In this document: one piece after another, positions 8,459-16,682 of the stretch
Layout of the letters: each line of letters begins with the position of its first letter
How positions within the stretch are numbered: position 1 is the first letter of the stretch
Assembly (NCBI GenBank): GCA_024641475.1
Contig: JAHECZ010000017.1
Coordinates: 1 to 54,187, forward strand
DNA from: Gammaproteobacteria bacterium
Lineage (GTDB): Bacteria; Pseudomonadota; Gammaproteobacteria; UBA6429; Thiohalophilaceae
Direction: 5' to 3'
Length of the DNA: 54,187 nucleotides
Program-made: the position numbers and the translations under genes
Notes under the pieces: model-generated
Seen by the model: only the letters and a program-made list of their open reading frames with translations
The model's database searches: none
What the model was told of the DNA's origin: nothing

Positions 8459-11400
8459 TTAATCCTTGCGCTGATACCAGAAAGTACGCCAGCGGGTTTT
8501 AACTTCCACAGGCATCAATCCACCGGGTGGCACGATGATATTCTTGCCGCCCTTGCTGATAACGATGACATCGGCGGGTATGCCTGTGCCGGTATAGCGG
8601 AAACGATCACTGGCCTGCATTTCGATTACATCACCGTTAGCATTGGTGACGGCATTGCTTAAATCAAAATTACACTTGGCAGAGGCGTCCTGTAAATTCA
8701 GACAATATAACAGACCAGAACCTTCACTCGGACCGCAGGTAACACTATTGGTTGTTTGCGGCGGTTCGTAGGAAGTAAAGTAGATTGCCCCCGCCAGGGT
8801 AACGGGAGCGGATAAGGCCTTTTCACCTGTTGCCTGATTGAGTAGAATTTTCCAACCTGCACTGCTGAGGTTGTTGATCTGCGTCGCTGTGCATGTGGCG
8901 CCAACCTGTTGGAAACAGTTATCACTCAAATCTGCCAAATTGTTAAAGACAATCAGGCCAGCGGGTGGTGTGCCAGAAGTGGTGTTGCGATCCTTAATCA
9001 TAAAGAACCAATTTTCCGGAATATTATTGCCGATGCTTTTGTCGAGTGGATTAGGGCGATCACCAGTACCGCCGATGATGGCATCGAACGAACCAACACT
9101 GTCACGACTTTGCACGACATCGACTGCGTGGAAAACGCGACGGTCGTTGGATTTGGAATTGTTGGCGTGATGGCCTACCGATGCAAATTTGGTCACTTTC
9201 CAGGTAGTGCGATTGGTGCCGGCCATGTCGATACGCCAGATACGTCCGCCGGTATCGCCGACATAGAGTCGATCCGTTACACCATCCGCATCGCTATCCA
9301 TCGGTGTGACTTCAGAGGCGATACTGTCGACCATTTCTGAATGATTGTATTCTGTTGCGCTGATGTTGGCAGAACTGGCACCATACACACCTTTCCAGAT
9401 CAGTGCGCCAGTGGCGGCGTTAACAATGAACACTCCACGGCCCATGCCGTCATCCGATCCGGGAGAGTTATTGCGCGTATCTTTGTTGGTGTCATAACCG
9501 CCGGCGAATACCAGTGCCGGTACTTTGACATTGCTGTCATAACTGACTTTGATCACTTTTGGCGTGGAGAAAGTCAATCCGATTTCTGAAAAACCTGCTG
9601 TGCTATTGCTGATATGCCATAACATCTTGGGTGAATCAGGCGTGGTGACATCCAACGCATAATAATGTCGTCCACCGCGACGCAGGCCAAAGAATAAATA
9701 GGCTTTGTCACCATCAGCGGCTTTGATACTGCCATCTTTGTTTGCGTCATAGGTATATACGGTAGATTCACCGTCAACACCATAGGGATGCAGCGGTGAT
9801 CCGGGCGCATTATCCATCAGGCGTTTCTGAATATTCAATGTCCAGCGTGGCATAAAGCCCCACACCTCTGCGCCGCTTTGCGCACCACTGGTTGTGGTAT
9901 TGCGGAACATGTGTATGTAACCATCATTACCACCCATGATGATGCGAATATCCGGGTTAGTCGTACTATAACCGGTGGTGGCACCATAATTAATGGCCAG
10001 TGGCCGTGAGTGAATTGGATCACCGAGTAACCAGGGGCGGGTGTCCGTGGTGCTACCATTGCCATTTTGATCATTCACGTCGATACCACGCGAACACTTG
10101 AGTGTATTAATTGCGATGGTTTGTTCGGCAGCGGTGGCGGCTGCATAGGTCAATGCAGTTGACCATGCGACAGTATTAAACGTAGTGCCGCTAGAATAGA
10201 CGCCATTAGCATTGAGATCAGACCAGAAAGTGCCGGCGTTGGCAGCGGTGGCATCCAATGCAACCAGCGTAGTCGGTGTGCCATTCACATAGGTGCCAGG
10301 CTCGGTGAATAATTGGCGTGCACCGGCATCGGCATTGTTAATGCCGGGACTACCGGAGAGAAAACCATTGATGCGTTGTCCCGCCCCACCGCGCGCAACG
10401 CTTCGACCATCAAGGCCGGTGATCTCGCCGTCTGTTGTGTTGGCGGCTACCACATCCGCACCGGCAGGATTGGTCCAGAATGACAATGCGTTGTAGTTTA
10501 TGCGGCTATCGGATGCGAAGGCGGGTATACCATTGGCATCGCCGATAAAATAATTATTATTGGCATCCAGTTGGATCTTGAGCTTTTTCAAATTGCCGAC
10601 CCATTGTGGTTTGCCGTTTTTTTCCGCCTGGAATAAGGCAATATAAACGTCATCGAGGAATTCAGTACGGTTGAACACATTGACTGGAACCGAGGCTGCC
10701 ACGAAGGTGGTACTCACACTGAGAATCTGATTAAAGATACTCTTCAGATTGGCCACCATAGATGCCGGGTCGCTACCCAGCGTGATTGCCGTGCCGGTGC
10801 CGCCCGCGTTGGCATAACCGTTGGTGGTGTTGTTAGGTGAATCAACGACAAAATATGACGTGACGTTCTGTACGCCGTTAACATCGGGTGCGGTACCGTA
10901 AGTACCATTGGCAATGTCGTTGTTGTGCAACCAGGCGAGCACGGTATTCAGGTTGTTGGTGTTGCCCTGCAATAACAAACTATTCATGCCACCGTTGCTC
11001 TTGGTGGCGCTGATGGCACTGTTCGAGTCATCGTCCTGCTGCGATACTTGATCCATCAAGTTGATGGTGAAAACTTTTACGCAATCAGCCGTGGCTGCGA
11101 TGGGGGTGACATAATCAGTGCCGCTTTCAATAGAGGTATCCCAGGCAATGTTGCTGTGGGGAGGTGACTCGGCTGTTGGAGTACCGTTTAAATTGTTGGT
11201 GGCATTGGTATTGCCAAAATCTTTATAACCCAGATGGCCATTATAAATACCCTGGCCAGATAAATAACGGAATAACTCAAAATAAATTTCCTTACCCTGG
11301 TATTTGTGGCTTTCATTGCCACCAGGAATGGGAATATTGGATAAAATGGTATGGAAGGCGGCTTTGTTGCCGTTGGCGTCGGTAGCGTCGATGGATTTGA

Positions 11401-11878
11401 ACCCGGACAGGATATACGCGCCATTACTGCAACTATTTACCGTGGGGCCACAGGTATTGTTGCCGCTGCAGTTATTGTCATGGCTCATCATCAGGCCAAT
11501 TTTCACGCCGCTCAGTGGCTCCAGAACCTGCTTGAGCGCAGCGCGTAATAATTCAAAATAGACAACTTTGCCATCGCTTAAATCAGCCGCGGTAAAATAG
11601 GATACAAAATTAGGATCAGACCAGCCACATGCGGTAGCAACGGTTTGCCGATCTGTAGCGTTCGTCGGATCCAACGCAGGGACGGTTGGCAAACCATTAC
11701 ACTTAATGCTGCCCAAATTAGGCCGCCAATCCAATACAAACATCACCATCGGTTCACTGGTGGCACTTAGTGCGTTGGAAACATAGATATCCGTATCATC
11801 AGCTTGCACAAACACCGGCGAGAGCAATATTACCCCAAGCATGGTGTATTTGATGAATTGTATGAATGGATTTTTCAT
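8459..11878 (-). CDS. pilY1: PilY1-type tip protein with degenerate VWA metal site (operon B)
   Basis: This 1139-residue PilY1 paralogue has a signal peptide ending near residue 26 (PVFVQA-DDTDIYV). The N-terminal half aligns in position with a VWA fold (SEPMVMFVLD50, VKIGLMMSHD). The MIDAS is lost, however: D50 is followed by WRPN instead of TSGS, and TINLMDQVS stands where TDGEP is expected. The C-terminal propeller is well kept, with GLRRGGRHYYALD and a calcium-type loop DSDADGVTD at residues 861-869 followed by GDTGGRIWRID. A cysteine-rich segment near residues 135-155 (NNCSGNNTCG) is absent from the other copy. It probably supports pilus priming but binds a different ligand or none through the VWA part. 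Confidence 0.9.
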   Translation of the reverse strand: MKNPFIQFIKYTMLGVILLSPVFVQADDTDIYVSNALSATSEPMVMFVLDWRPNLGSIKCNGLPTVPALDPTNATDRQTVATACGWSDPNFVSYFTAADLSDGKVVYFELLRAALKQVLEPLSGVKIGLMMSHDNNCSGNNTCGPTVNSCSNGAYILSGFKSIDATDANGNKAAFHTILSNIPIPGGNESHKYQGKEIYFELFRYLSGQGIYNGHLGYKDFGNTNATNNLNGTPTAESPPHSNIAWDTSIESGTDYVTPIAATADCVKVFTINLMDQVSQQDDDSNSAISATKSNGGMNSLLLQGNTNNLNTVLAWLHNNDIANGTYGTAPDVNGVQNVTSYFVVDSPNNTTNGYANAGGTGTAITLGSDPASMVANLKSIFNQILSVSTTFVAASVPVNVFNRTEFLDDVYIALFQAEKNGKPQWVGNLKKLKIQLDANNNYFIGDANGIPAFASDSRINYNALSFWTNPAGADVVAANTTDGEITGLDGRSVARGGAGQRINGFLSGSPGINNADAGARQLFTEPGTYVNGTPTTLVALDATAANAGTFWSDLNANGVYSSGTTFNTVAWSTALTYAAATAAEQTIAINTLKCSRGIDVNDQNGNGSTTDTRPWLLGDPIHSRPLAINYGATTGYSTTNPDIRIIMGGNDGYIHMFRNTTTSGAQSGAEVWGFMPRWTLNIQKRLMDNAPGSPLHPYGVDGESTVYTYDANKDGSIKAADGDKAYLFFGLRRGGRHYYALDVTTPDSPKMLWHISNSTAGFSEIGLTFSTPKVIKVSYDSNVKVPALVFAGGYDTNKDTRNNSPGSDDGMGRGVFIVNAATGALIWKGVYGASSANISATEYNHSEMVDSIASEVTPMDSDADGVTDRLYVGDTGGRIWRIDMAGTNRTTWKVTKFASVGHHANNSKSNDRRVFHAVDVVQSRDSVGSFDAIIGGTGDRPNPLDKSIGNNIPENWFFMIKDRNTTSGTPPAGLIVFNNLADLSDNCFQQVGATCTATQINNLSSAGWKILLNQATGEKALSAPVTLAGAIYFTSYEPPQTTNSVTCGPSEGSGLLYCLNLQDASAKCNFDLSNAVTNANGDVIEMQASDRFRYTGTGIPADVIVISKGGKNIIVPPGGLMPVEVKTRWRTFWYQRKD

Positions 11879-11889
11879 ATGCGGACCTA

Positions 11890-12381
11890 CTAGTTGTCTT
11901 GACCGGATTTGGGTACTAATACGACATAACCTTGTACGATTTCAGCCTTACCCTGGTTGTTGCTGGTTTCATCGTAAGCACCAGATACTTCAAACAGAGT
12001 TGATTGGAAATATTTGCTACTGGATTCGGCAACGCGCGGCATGGTGTAGTTGGTATTGGCCAGCTCAACCTTGGCTTGTATGCTGGTGCTGCTGGTGAAT
12101 ATGGAGTCGGTGAGGGTAATGGTATTCAGGTTGCAGCCGGATACATTGGCATTGCAAACAGTGTAACCGGCGTTGCCCTGAATTACGAAAGGACCGTTTT
12201 GTTCCATGACCGCATCCACAACGGATTGGGCGCGCTCATGGGCGTCCATCATCGCTTCATCGTTACCGACCACCTGAAGTTGCGAGGTAGTGGAGCTCAT
12301 TGCGGCAATCGATACAATGGTGAGTGCGGCCAATAGTACCAGCGATGTAACCAGTGCGGCGCCTTTGTTGTTTGAGTGCAT
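11890..12381 (-). CDS. pilX: Type IV pilus minor pilin PilX (operon B)
   Basis: This 163-residue protein has the short leader MHSNNKG followed by AALVTSLVLLAALTIVSIAAMSS, again without Glu at +5. The next segment, TSQLQVVGNDEAMMDAHERAQSVVDAVMEQNG, matches the PilX helix (N-E-x-M...A-Q-x-A/V). It lies between pilW and pilY1, with gaps of 17 and 11 bases. In the tip complex PilX links pilins to PilY1. The C-terminal region differs from the operon A PilX, so the two complexes may not be interchangeable. Confidence 0.84.
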   Translation of the reverse strand: MHSNNKGAALVTSLVLLAALTIVSIAAMSSTTSQLQVVGNDEAMMDAHERAQSVVDAVMEQNGPFVIQGNAGYTVCNANVSGCNLNTITLTDSIFTSSTSIQAKVELANTNYTMPRVAESSSKYFQSTLFEVSGAYDETSNNQGKAEIVQGYVVLVPKSGQDN

Positions 12382-12398
12382 ATCGAAAACCTCTATGG

Positions 12399-13406
12399 TT
12401 ACATGCCAATCATGTTGGCACGGTTTTTAATCAAGACAGTGGTGCTGTACAGACGTCGGTAGTAATTGTCATTCATTGTGAAGGTGTCACTTCCCAAGGT
12501 GTACGTCTTGGCATTGGGGAAGGCTTTATCCTCACGGCGAGCACGTGTTAACACATGGATACGCGCTGACACAGCCTTGTCTAATTGTGCCTGGGTAGGA
12601 TTGTCGACGAACTGATTGGCAACGCCATCGGGCGTGGCGTCAGTGTCAATGCCGTATTCAACATGGAAACGCTCAATGCCTTCTGCCAAACACACAGTCG
12701 CCATGGTTGGCTGTGGTGTACCACCGCTGGTGACGGTTAAATATTTCTTGCATAAGGTTGGTATACCGTCGCCATTGGTTTGTGCATAAGGGCGTATGAA
12801 ATATATGTTGACCAGGTAACGCCAGTCATCATATCCACTGGTTGGACAATTGCTGCCAGTCGGCGTAGCACTGCTGCCGCTGTTATAAAACCAGAAACAC
12901 CCGGCGGCCAAATCGCTGCGCAAGTAAACTGTATTATCGGATAATGCACCGGTTTCCTTTTCGCCGAAGACGCGTTTGGTTACCAGCACATCCGTGCCTG
13001 CAACAAATTCACTGGATGCAACGCAGGTATGATCCGTCGTAATTGTGCTCGCCGTTGGTTGGTAATTGGATTGCATTACATTATACGTGGTGAGATTGTA
13101 AACCCAGTTGGTGTCCGAGGATTTGCCGCAATCCGTCGCCAGCGAAAGTGTTGCGTTCTGTACGATCTTGTCCAGTGAGATGACGCCACCAAAATATCCC
13201 AGGCTCTGCAGGTCAGTGGCAATTTGATGCATCGCGTAGCGGCCATTCTCCATTACTTCACCGATGCGTTCACTTTGTACATGGCTCTCACGTGTGCTGG
13301 AATAAATGTTGACGACCATCAGCAGTGAAACCAGCCCGATGACGAGTGATACCATCACTTCGACCAGACTGAAGCCGCGGGTTGTGTGATAGTTAAGTGT
13401 CATCAT
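12399..13406 (-). CDS. pilW: Type IV pilus minor pilin PilW (operon B)
   Basis: This 335-residue protein has the prepilin signal TTRG followed by FSLVEVMVSLVIGLVSLLMVVNIY, with E at +5. The PilW core GEVMENGRYAMHQIATDLQSLGYFGG follows. It is about 90 residues longer than the operon A PilW. Near the C-terminus, VEYGIDTDATPDGVANQFVD and SARIHVLTRARRED match the same block of the other copy. The start overlaps the pilV stop by four bases (ATGA), indicating translational coupling. Confidence 0.88.
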   Translation of the reverse strand: MMTLNYHTTRGFSLVEVMVSLVIGLVSLLMVVNIYSSTRESHVQSERIGEVMENGRYAMHQIATDLQSLGYFGGVISLDKIVQNATLSLATDCGKSSDTNWVYNLTTYNVMQSNYQPTASTITTDHTCVASSEFVAGTDVLVTKRVFGEKETGALSDNTVYLRSDLAAGCFWFYNSGSSATPTGSNCPTSGYDDWRYLVNIYFIRPYAQTNGDGIPTLCKKYLTVTSGGTPQPTMATVCLAEGIERFHVEYGIDTDATPDGVANQFVDNPTQAQLDKAVSARIHVLTRARREDKAFPNAKTYTLGSDTFTMNDNYYRRLYSTTVLIKNRANMIGM

Positions 13407-13987
13407 GTGAATGAGTCGTTTGAAATATAGAAGTTGATGATAATTACGCGCCGAAATTCGTTATTGGTACCATACAGACCGCTGCTCTGTCCGCAGGTTG
13501 ATATTGAAGGATTCCCCATCGCCGTATTGCCACGCCAGGCGATTGCCACGGTGTATACGCCGGCCGCACCTGCGGCAGGGCCGCTGATACAGGCCTGCGG
13601 TTGCACCAGACCACCGGTATTGGCAGCGCCGGATGTCTCAGTCGTACCATCGAGCAATTGCTCCCATGACCACAAATCATAACTGGCTAATGCGGCCGTA
13701 GTGCAGCTCGTGGTTTTACAATTGGTAGTGGGGGTGGCAACACTGGCGTTGCCAACCGTGTTGCCGATGTAGGCGGATAAGCCCATAGGGTTAGCGCGCA
13801 TCTTCCCCATCATTTCCTGGGCGAGTAATACTGCGGTGGAGCGTTGGATTGCTTCGTTGCCTGTTGATTTGGAAAATAATTCCATGCCGGCGATGCCTAG
13901 CATGCCGATGCTGATTACAAATAACGCAACCAACACTTCGATTAACGAAAAACCATTGCAGCGTGAATGATTGAATGAAATTGTCAT
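13403..13987 (-). CDS. pilV: Type IV pilus minor pilin PilV (operon B)
   Basis: This 194-residue protein has leader MTISFNHSRCNG, mature FSLIEVLVALFVISIGMLGIAGMELF (E at +5), then NEAIQRSTAVLLAQEMMGKMRANP. That pattern is the PilV signature. Several cysteines (NCKTTSC, QACISG, STCGQSS) suggest two disulfides in the globular domain. It overlaps fimT by ATGA upstream and pilW by ATGA downstream, so fimT, pilV and pilW form a tightly coupled trio. Its role is in the pilus-tip priming complex. Confidence 0.87.
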   Translation of the reverse strand: MTISFNHSRCNGFSLIEVLVALFVISIGMLGIAGMELFSKSTGNEAIQRSTAVLLAQEMMGKMRANPMGLSAYIGNTVGNASVATPTTNCKTTSCTTAALASYDLWSWEQLLDGTTETSGAANTGGLVQPQACISGPAAGAAGVYTVAIAWRGNTAMGNPSISTCGQSSGLYGTNNEFRRVIIINFYISNDSFT

Positions 13988-14577
13988 GACGGATTTGTGC
14001 AGCTTGTGATGTTGCCCACGCTGATTTGTGGTCGCCCGATCGCGATAATATTTATTTGTCGACCATACACGGTGTCATACGTGCCATTGCCATCGCGATC
14101 ATCACACATTGCCAGAATGCTCGGTACCGATGCGATGACCAGTGCGCCATCACTACCATATGTGATACGTGTACCGGCAGTACTGTTGCTGGTGATTTTG
14201 ACGGTATTCATACTGGGATTACTGATGCGTAATAACACATCGGTGCCATTGTCATATGATCCGGCGGTTCCGCCAACATCTGCAAACACGAACCAACCTG
14301 TGCTCCAGTTAGTGTTAGTACCACCACCACATACCGGAGGTGATGCAGTTGGATTGGCGCTGCGACAAACAACGACATTGATTTTGCGTTTCATGGCTTC
14401 AGAACGTGCATACATTAAATCTGAAAATAGTGTTGTACTGATGTTGCTTAACTGGCCATTGCGCACATATGAGATATATCCCGGTATCCCAACAGCAGTA
14501 AGGATGATAAAGATTGCTATAGCCGTGATGAGTTCGACCAATGTGAACCCGCGCGACTGTGTGGGTACTGTCTGCAT
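13984..14577 (-). CDS. fimT: FimT/GspH-type minor pilin (first gene of operon B)
   Basis: This 197-residue pseudopilin has leader MQTVPTQSRG and mature FTLVELITAIAIFIILTAVGIPGY, with E at +5. The FimT/GspH motif LSNISTTLFSDLMYARSEAMKRKINVVVCRS follows in order, then GWFVFADVGG. AAGGA lies 9 bases before the ATG. It heads operon B, and a consensus CRP-like site lies about 180 bases upstream. An open frame on the opposite strand (13997-14593) is a shadow. Assignment to FimT versus FimU is not resolved. Confidence 0.88.
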   Translation of the reverse strand: MQTVPTQSRGFTLVELITAIAIFIILTAVGIPGYISYVRNGQLSNISTTLFSDLMYARSEAMKRKINVVVCRSANPTASPPVCGGGTNTNWSTGWFVFADVGGTAGSYDNGTDVLLRISNPSMNTVKITSNSTAGTRITYGSDGALVIASVPSILAMCDDRDGNGTYDTVYGRQINIIAIGRPQISVGNITSCTNPS

Positions 14578-14758
14578 TCCTCAACATCCTTAGGCTATAA
14601 GCCATTCATTCTTCTAAATTGCTCATAGAGCATATTGCGCAACTCGTCACCCCAATGTTCAAGCGATGTCCGGGCTTCATTTAATAGCGACCCTAAAACG
14701 GGAAGATTTAGTATGGGAATGAGCTGACTGGTAGAGAATTACGGATAAGCGGGAGGCA

Positions 14759-14774
14759 TGTGACTATGATCACA
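14759..14774. promoter_or_regulatory. Consensus CRP/Vfr-like site upstream of operon B
   Basis: TGTGA-CTATGA-TCACA has both full half-sites of the CRP consensus. It lies between the terminator of the foldase gene and fimT (B), the expected place for an operon promoter. Vfr, the CRP homologue of Pseudomonas, is known to control type IV pilus genes. No convincing -35/-10 pair could be fixed downstream. Confidence 0.6.
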
Positions 14775-14789
14775 AGGATAAAAACGATT

Positions 14790-14828
14790 CAAAATAAAAA
14801 CCCCTCAGAAACAGTGGATTCTGAGGGG
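14790..14828 (-). terminator. Rho-independent terminator after the parvulin-type foldase gene
   Basis: CCCCTCAGAA pairs with TTCTGAGGGG around an eight-base loop (14801-14828). On the minus strand GGGG is followed by TTTTTATTTT. It ends the transcript of the gene at 14858-15733 and isolates it from the pilus operon. Confidence 0.85.
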
Positions 14829-14857
14829 CAAGAAATAAACGAGTAGGACCAGGAAAT

Positions 14858-15733
14858 TTATTCGGCTTTAGCTGGCTCAGATTTTTGGGTATCTGCTTTC
14901 TTGGCGGATTTTTTCGGAGCGGTCTTGGCTGCGCCGGTATTAACGTTATCACCTTTGATATCAATCTTGGCTTTTTTGCGCAGACCTTCAATGTATTCCA
15001 GCAAACGGGCATTCTGAATCGAGGCAATAATGCGTTTCTTGCTGTCTTCAAAGCTCGGTGGTGTGGCCGGGCGGCTGTCTTCGAGTTTAATGACATGATA
15101 GCCGTAATTGGTTTTTACCGGCGTCTTGGTGTAGCTGCCTTTTTGCAGCGCAGCGACGGCCTGGGTGAATTCAGGCACCATTTGTGGCGCCGCGAACCAG
15201 CCCAGATCACCACCATTGTCTTTGGTGCCGGCATCGGTGGATTTGCTCTTGGCTAATTCTTCGAACGAACCGCCTTTATCAAGATCCGCAATCACAGTTT
15301 TAGCTTCGTCTTCGCTCTTTACCAGGATGTGGCGTGCTTTATATTCTGTAATATTCTGGCTTTTAACCTTTTCATCATAGATCTTTTTCAGTTCTTCATC
15401 AGGGACTGGTGCGCCAATACCAGACTTTTGCAACAGGGCATTCGCCAGCATTTCCTTGCGTTGCATTTCAGCACGTACGGCGATTTCCGGATCCTTGTCG
15501 ACTTTTTGTTTGAGTGCTTCCTGATACAACAATTCCATTTTGATTATTTCGCTAAGCACCAGCCGTGAATCGATCTGCGCACCTTGATTGGCGGCCTGAA
15601 TAAATTTGGTGTAAGTATCAAGCGTTTGTTGCTTGATCTTCGTGCCATTCACGGTGGCAACGGTGGTATCCGCTGCGATGGCGGAGCTGGCGGCAAACAA
15701 GGCCAGGATAGAAACGAAAATAGTACTGCGCAT
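14858..15733 (-). CDS. Periplasmic parvulin-type peptidylprolyl isomerase (PpiC/SurA family)
   Basis: This 291-residue protein isomerises X-Pro bonds and assists folding of exported proteins. A signal peptide ends at AIAA (about residue 21). A SurA-like N-terminal helical region is followed by a parvulin domain at about residues 130-228, recognised from KARHILVKSEDEA, GGSFEELAKSKSTD, GGDLGWF and YGYHVIKLED. The C-terminus (about 255-291) is Lys/Ala/Pro-rich and probably unstructured. It is a single-parvulin chaperone, shorter than SurA or PpiD. It is transcribed alone and has its own terminator. Its place beside the pilus operons may be chance. Confidence 0.9.
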   Translation of the reverse strand: MRSTIFVSILALFAASSAIAADTTVATVNGTKIKQQTLDTYTKFIQAANQGAQIDSRLVLSEIIKMELLYQEALKQKVDKDPEIAVRAEMQRKEMLANALLQKSGIGAPVPDEELKKIYDEKVKSQNITEYKARHILVKSEDEAKTVIADLDKGGSFEELAKSKSTDAGTKDNGGDLGWFAAPQMVPEFTQAVAALQKGSYTKTPVKTNYGYHVIKLEDSRPATPPSFEDSKKRIIASIQNARLLEYIEGLRKKAKIDIKGDNVNTGAAKTAPKKSAKKADTQKSEPAKAE

Positions 15734-15793
15734 GAGTAAGTTCCTTTTGCAAAATAAATGAAATATAAAGGGTGTACGAAAACTATTGGCTGG

Positions 15794-16093
15794 CTACGGT
15801 AACACTTTTTTGAATGGTTTTACAGTGACCTTGGCATAGACTCCGGCAGTTTTATAGGGGTCAGCATGTGCCCAGGTCTCGGCATCGGCCAAGGAATCGA
15901 ACTGGGCAATAATTAACGAACCATTAAATCCGGCAGGGCCAGGTTCCGGGTTATCAATAGCCGGGAATGGACCGGCGACCAGCAAGCGACCCTCATTTTG
16001 CAGGGTTTCCAGGCGGGCCAGATGCGCCGGCCGATTCGCCTGGCGTTTGCTCAGCGACTGAGGGCTATCTTCACCAATGATGACGTACCACAT
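15794..16093 (-). CDS. yciI: YciI family protein
   Basis: This 99-residue protein matches the YciI fold in length and motifs. [17 protein letters not shown] and [24 protein letters not shown] contain the conserved His and Asp/Glu region. [23 protein letters not shown] follows, with the A-DPY motif. YciI proteins are small ferredoxin-like domains, and the function of the stand-alone form is not well defined. Its ATG overlaps the yciB stop by one base (TAATG), so the two are translationally coupled, a pairing also common in related genomes. Confidence 0.9.
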   Translation of the reverse strand: MWYVIIGEDSPQSLSKRQANRPAHLARLETLQNEGRLLVAGPFPAIDNPEPGPAGFNGSLIIAQFDSLADAETWAHADPYKTAGVYAKVTVKPFKKVLP

Positions 16094-16668
16094 TATTGGG
16101 CGTTCTCCTTGTTGGGTTCTTCCTTTATATAACGTGCCAGATATAACCCCTGGCCAAGCGCGAATAACAGTGTCAGACCCATAAGTCCAAAGAGTTTGAA
16201 ATCAACCCAATGATCAAAACTGACACGGGCAGCAACAATCAGATTAAGCGTACCCAAACTGATGAAGAATATAATCCACATTATGCTGAGTCTGTTCCAC
16301 ACGGGTTCGGGTAAAGTAAGCGCATGATCCATCATATGGCGGATCAGAATTTTCTCGCCAATAAAATGGCTGACGATAAAGGCCAGTGCAAATAGCCAAT
16401 TCACCAGAGTCACCTTCCAGATCAAATACGCTGGATCTCGGAAGTAAATGGTGGCACCACCAAAAACAAGCGCAAGTACCAATACCAGCACATGCATCTT
16501 TTCAATTTTTTTATGTTTCAGCCAGGTGTAGGCCATTTGCATTGTTGTGGCCAACATCAGCACCGCTGTAGCGGCAATCATCGCGTTAACATCACCCAGT
16601 TTGGCCTTGCCGAGGTTATAGGTCAGGTAAAATGCCACGATCGGAAAAAAATCAAACAGTAACTTCAT
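16093..16668 (-). CDS. yciB: Inner-membrane septation-related protein YciB (IspZ family)
   Basis: This 191-residue protein has five or so membrane helices, starting [18 protein letters not shown], the signature start of Yci[13 protein letters not shown] and [20 protein letters not shown] are further family blocks. [12 protein letters not shown] and [16 protein letters not shown] also match. YciB is an inner-membrane protein linked to envelope maintenance and septation, also called intracellular septation protein A. It is upstream of, and coupled to, yciI. Confidence 0.94.
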   Translation of the reverse strand: MKLLFDFFPIVAFYLTYNLGKAKLGDVNAMIAATAVLMLATTMQMAYTWLKHKKIEKMHVLVLVLALVFGGATIYFRDPAYLIWKVTLVNWLFALAFIVSHFIGEKILIRHMMDHALTLPEPVWNRLSIMWIIFFISLGTLNLIVAARVSFDHWVDFKLFGLMGLTLLFALGQGLYLARYIKEEPNKENAQ

Positions 16669-16682
16669 GATAACGCTGCCTG

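Noticed and set aside
8909-9340. 143-codon plus-strand frame within the operon B PilY1 gene
   Set aside because: Antisense to conserved propeller sequence including the calcium loop; no ribosome site or family signal.
8001-14577. Possible assembly duplication of one pilus operon
   Set aside because: The two operons differ in sequence throughout, in gene lengths, in the PilY1 metal site and in the extra small gene, so this is true paralogy and not a repeated contig end.
13997-14593. 198-codon open frame on the plus strand opposite fimT (operon B)
   Set aside because: It is fully antisense to a clear pilin gene, its product has no recognisable domain, and such frames are expected opposite this codon use. 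Treated as a shadow.
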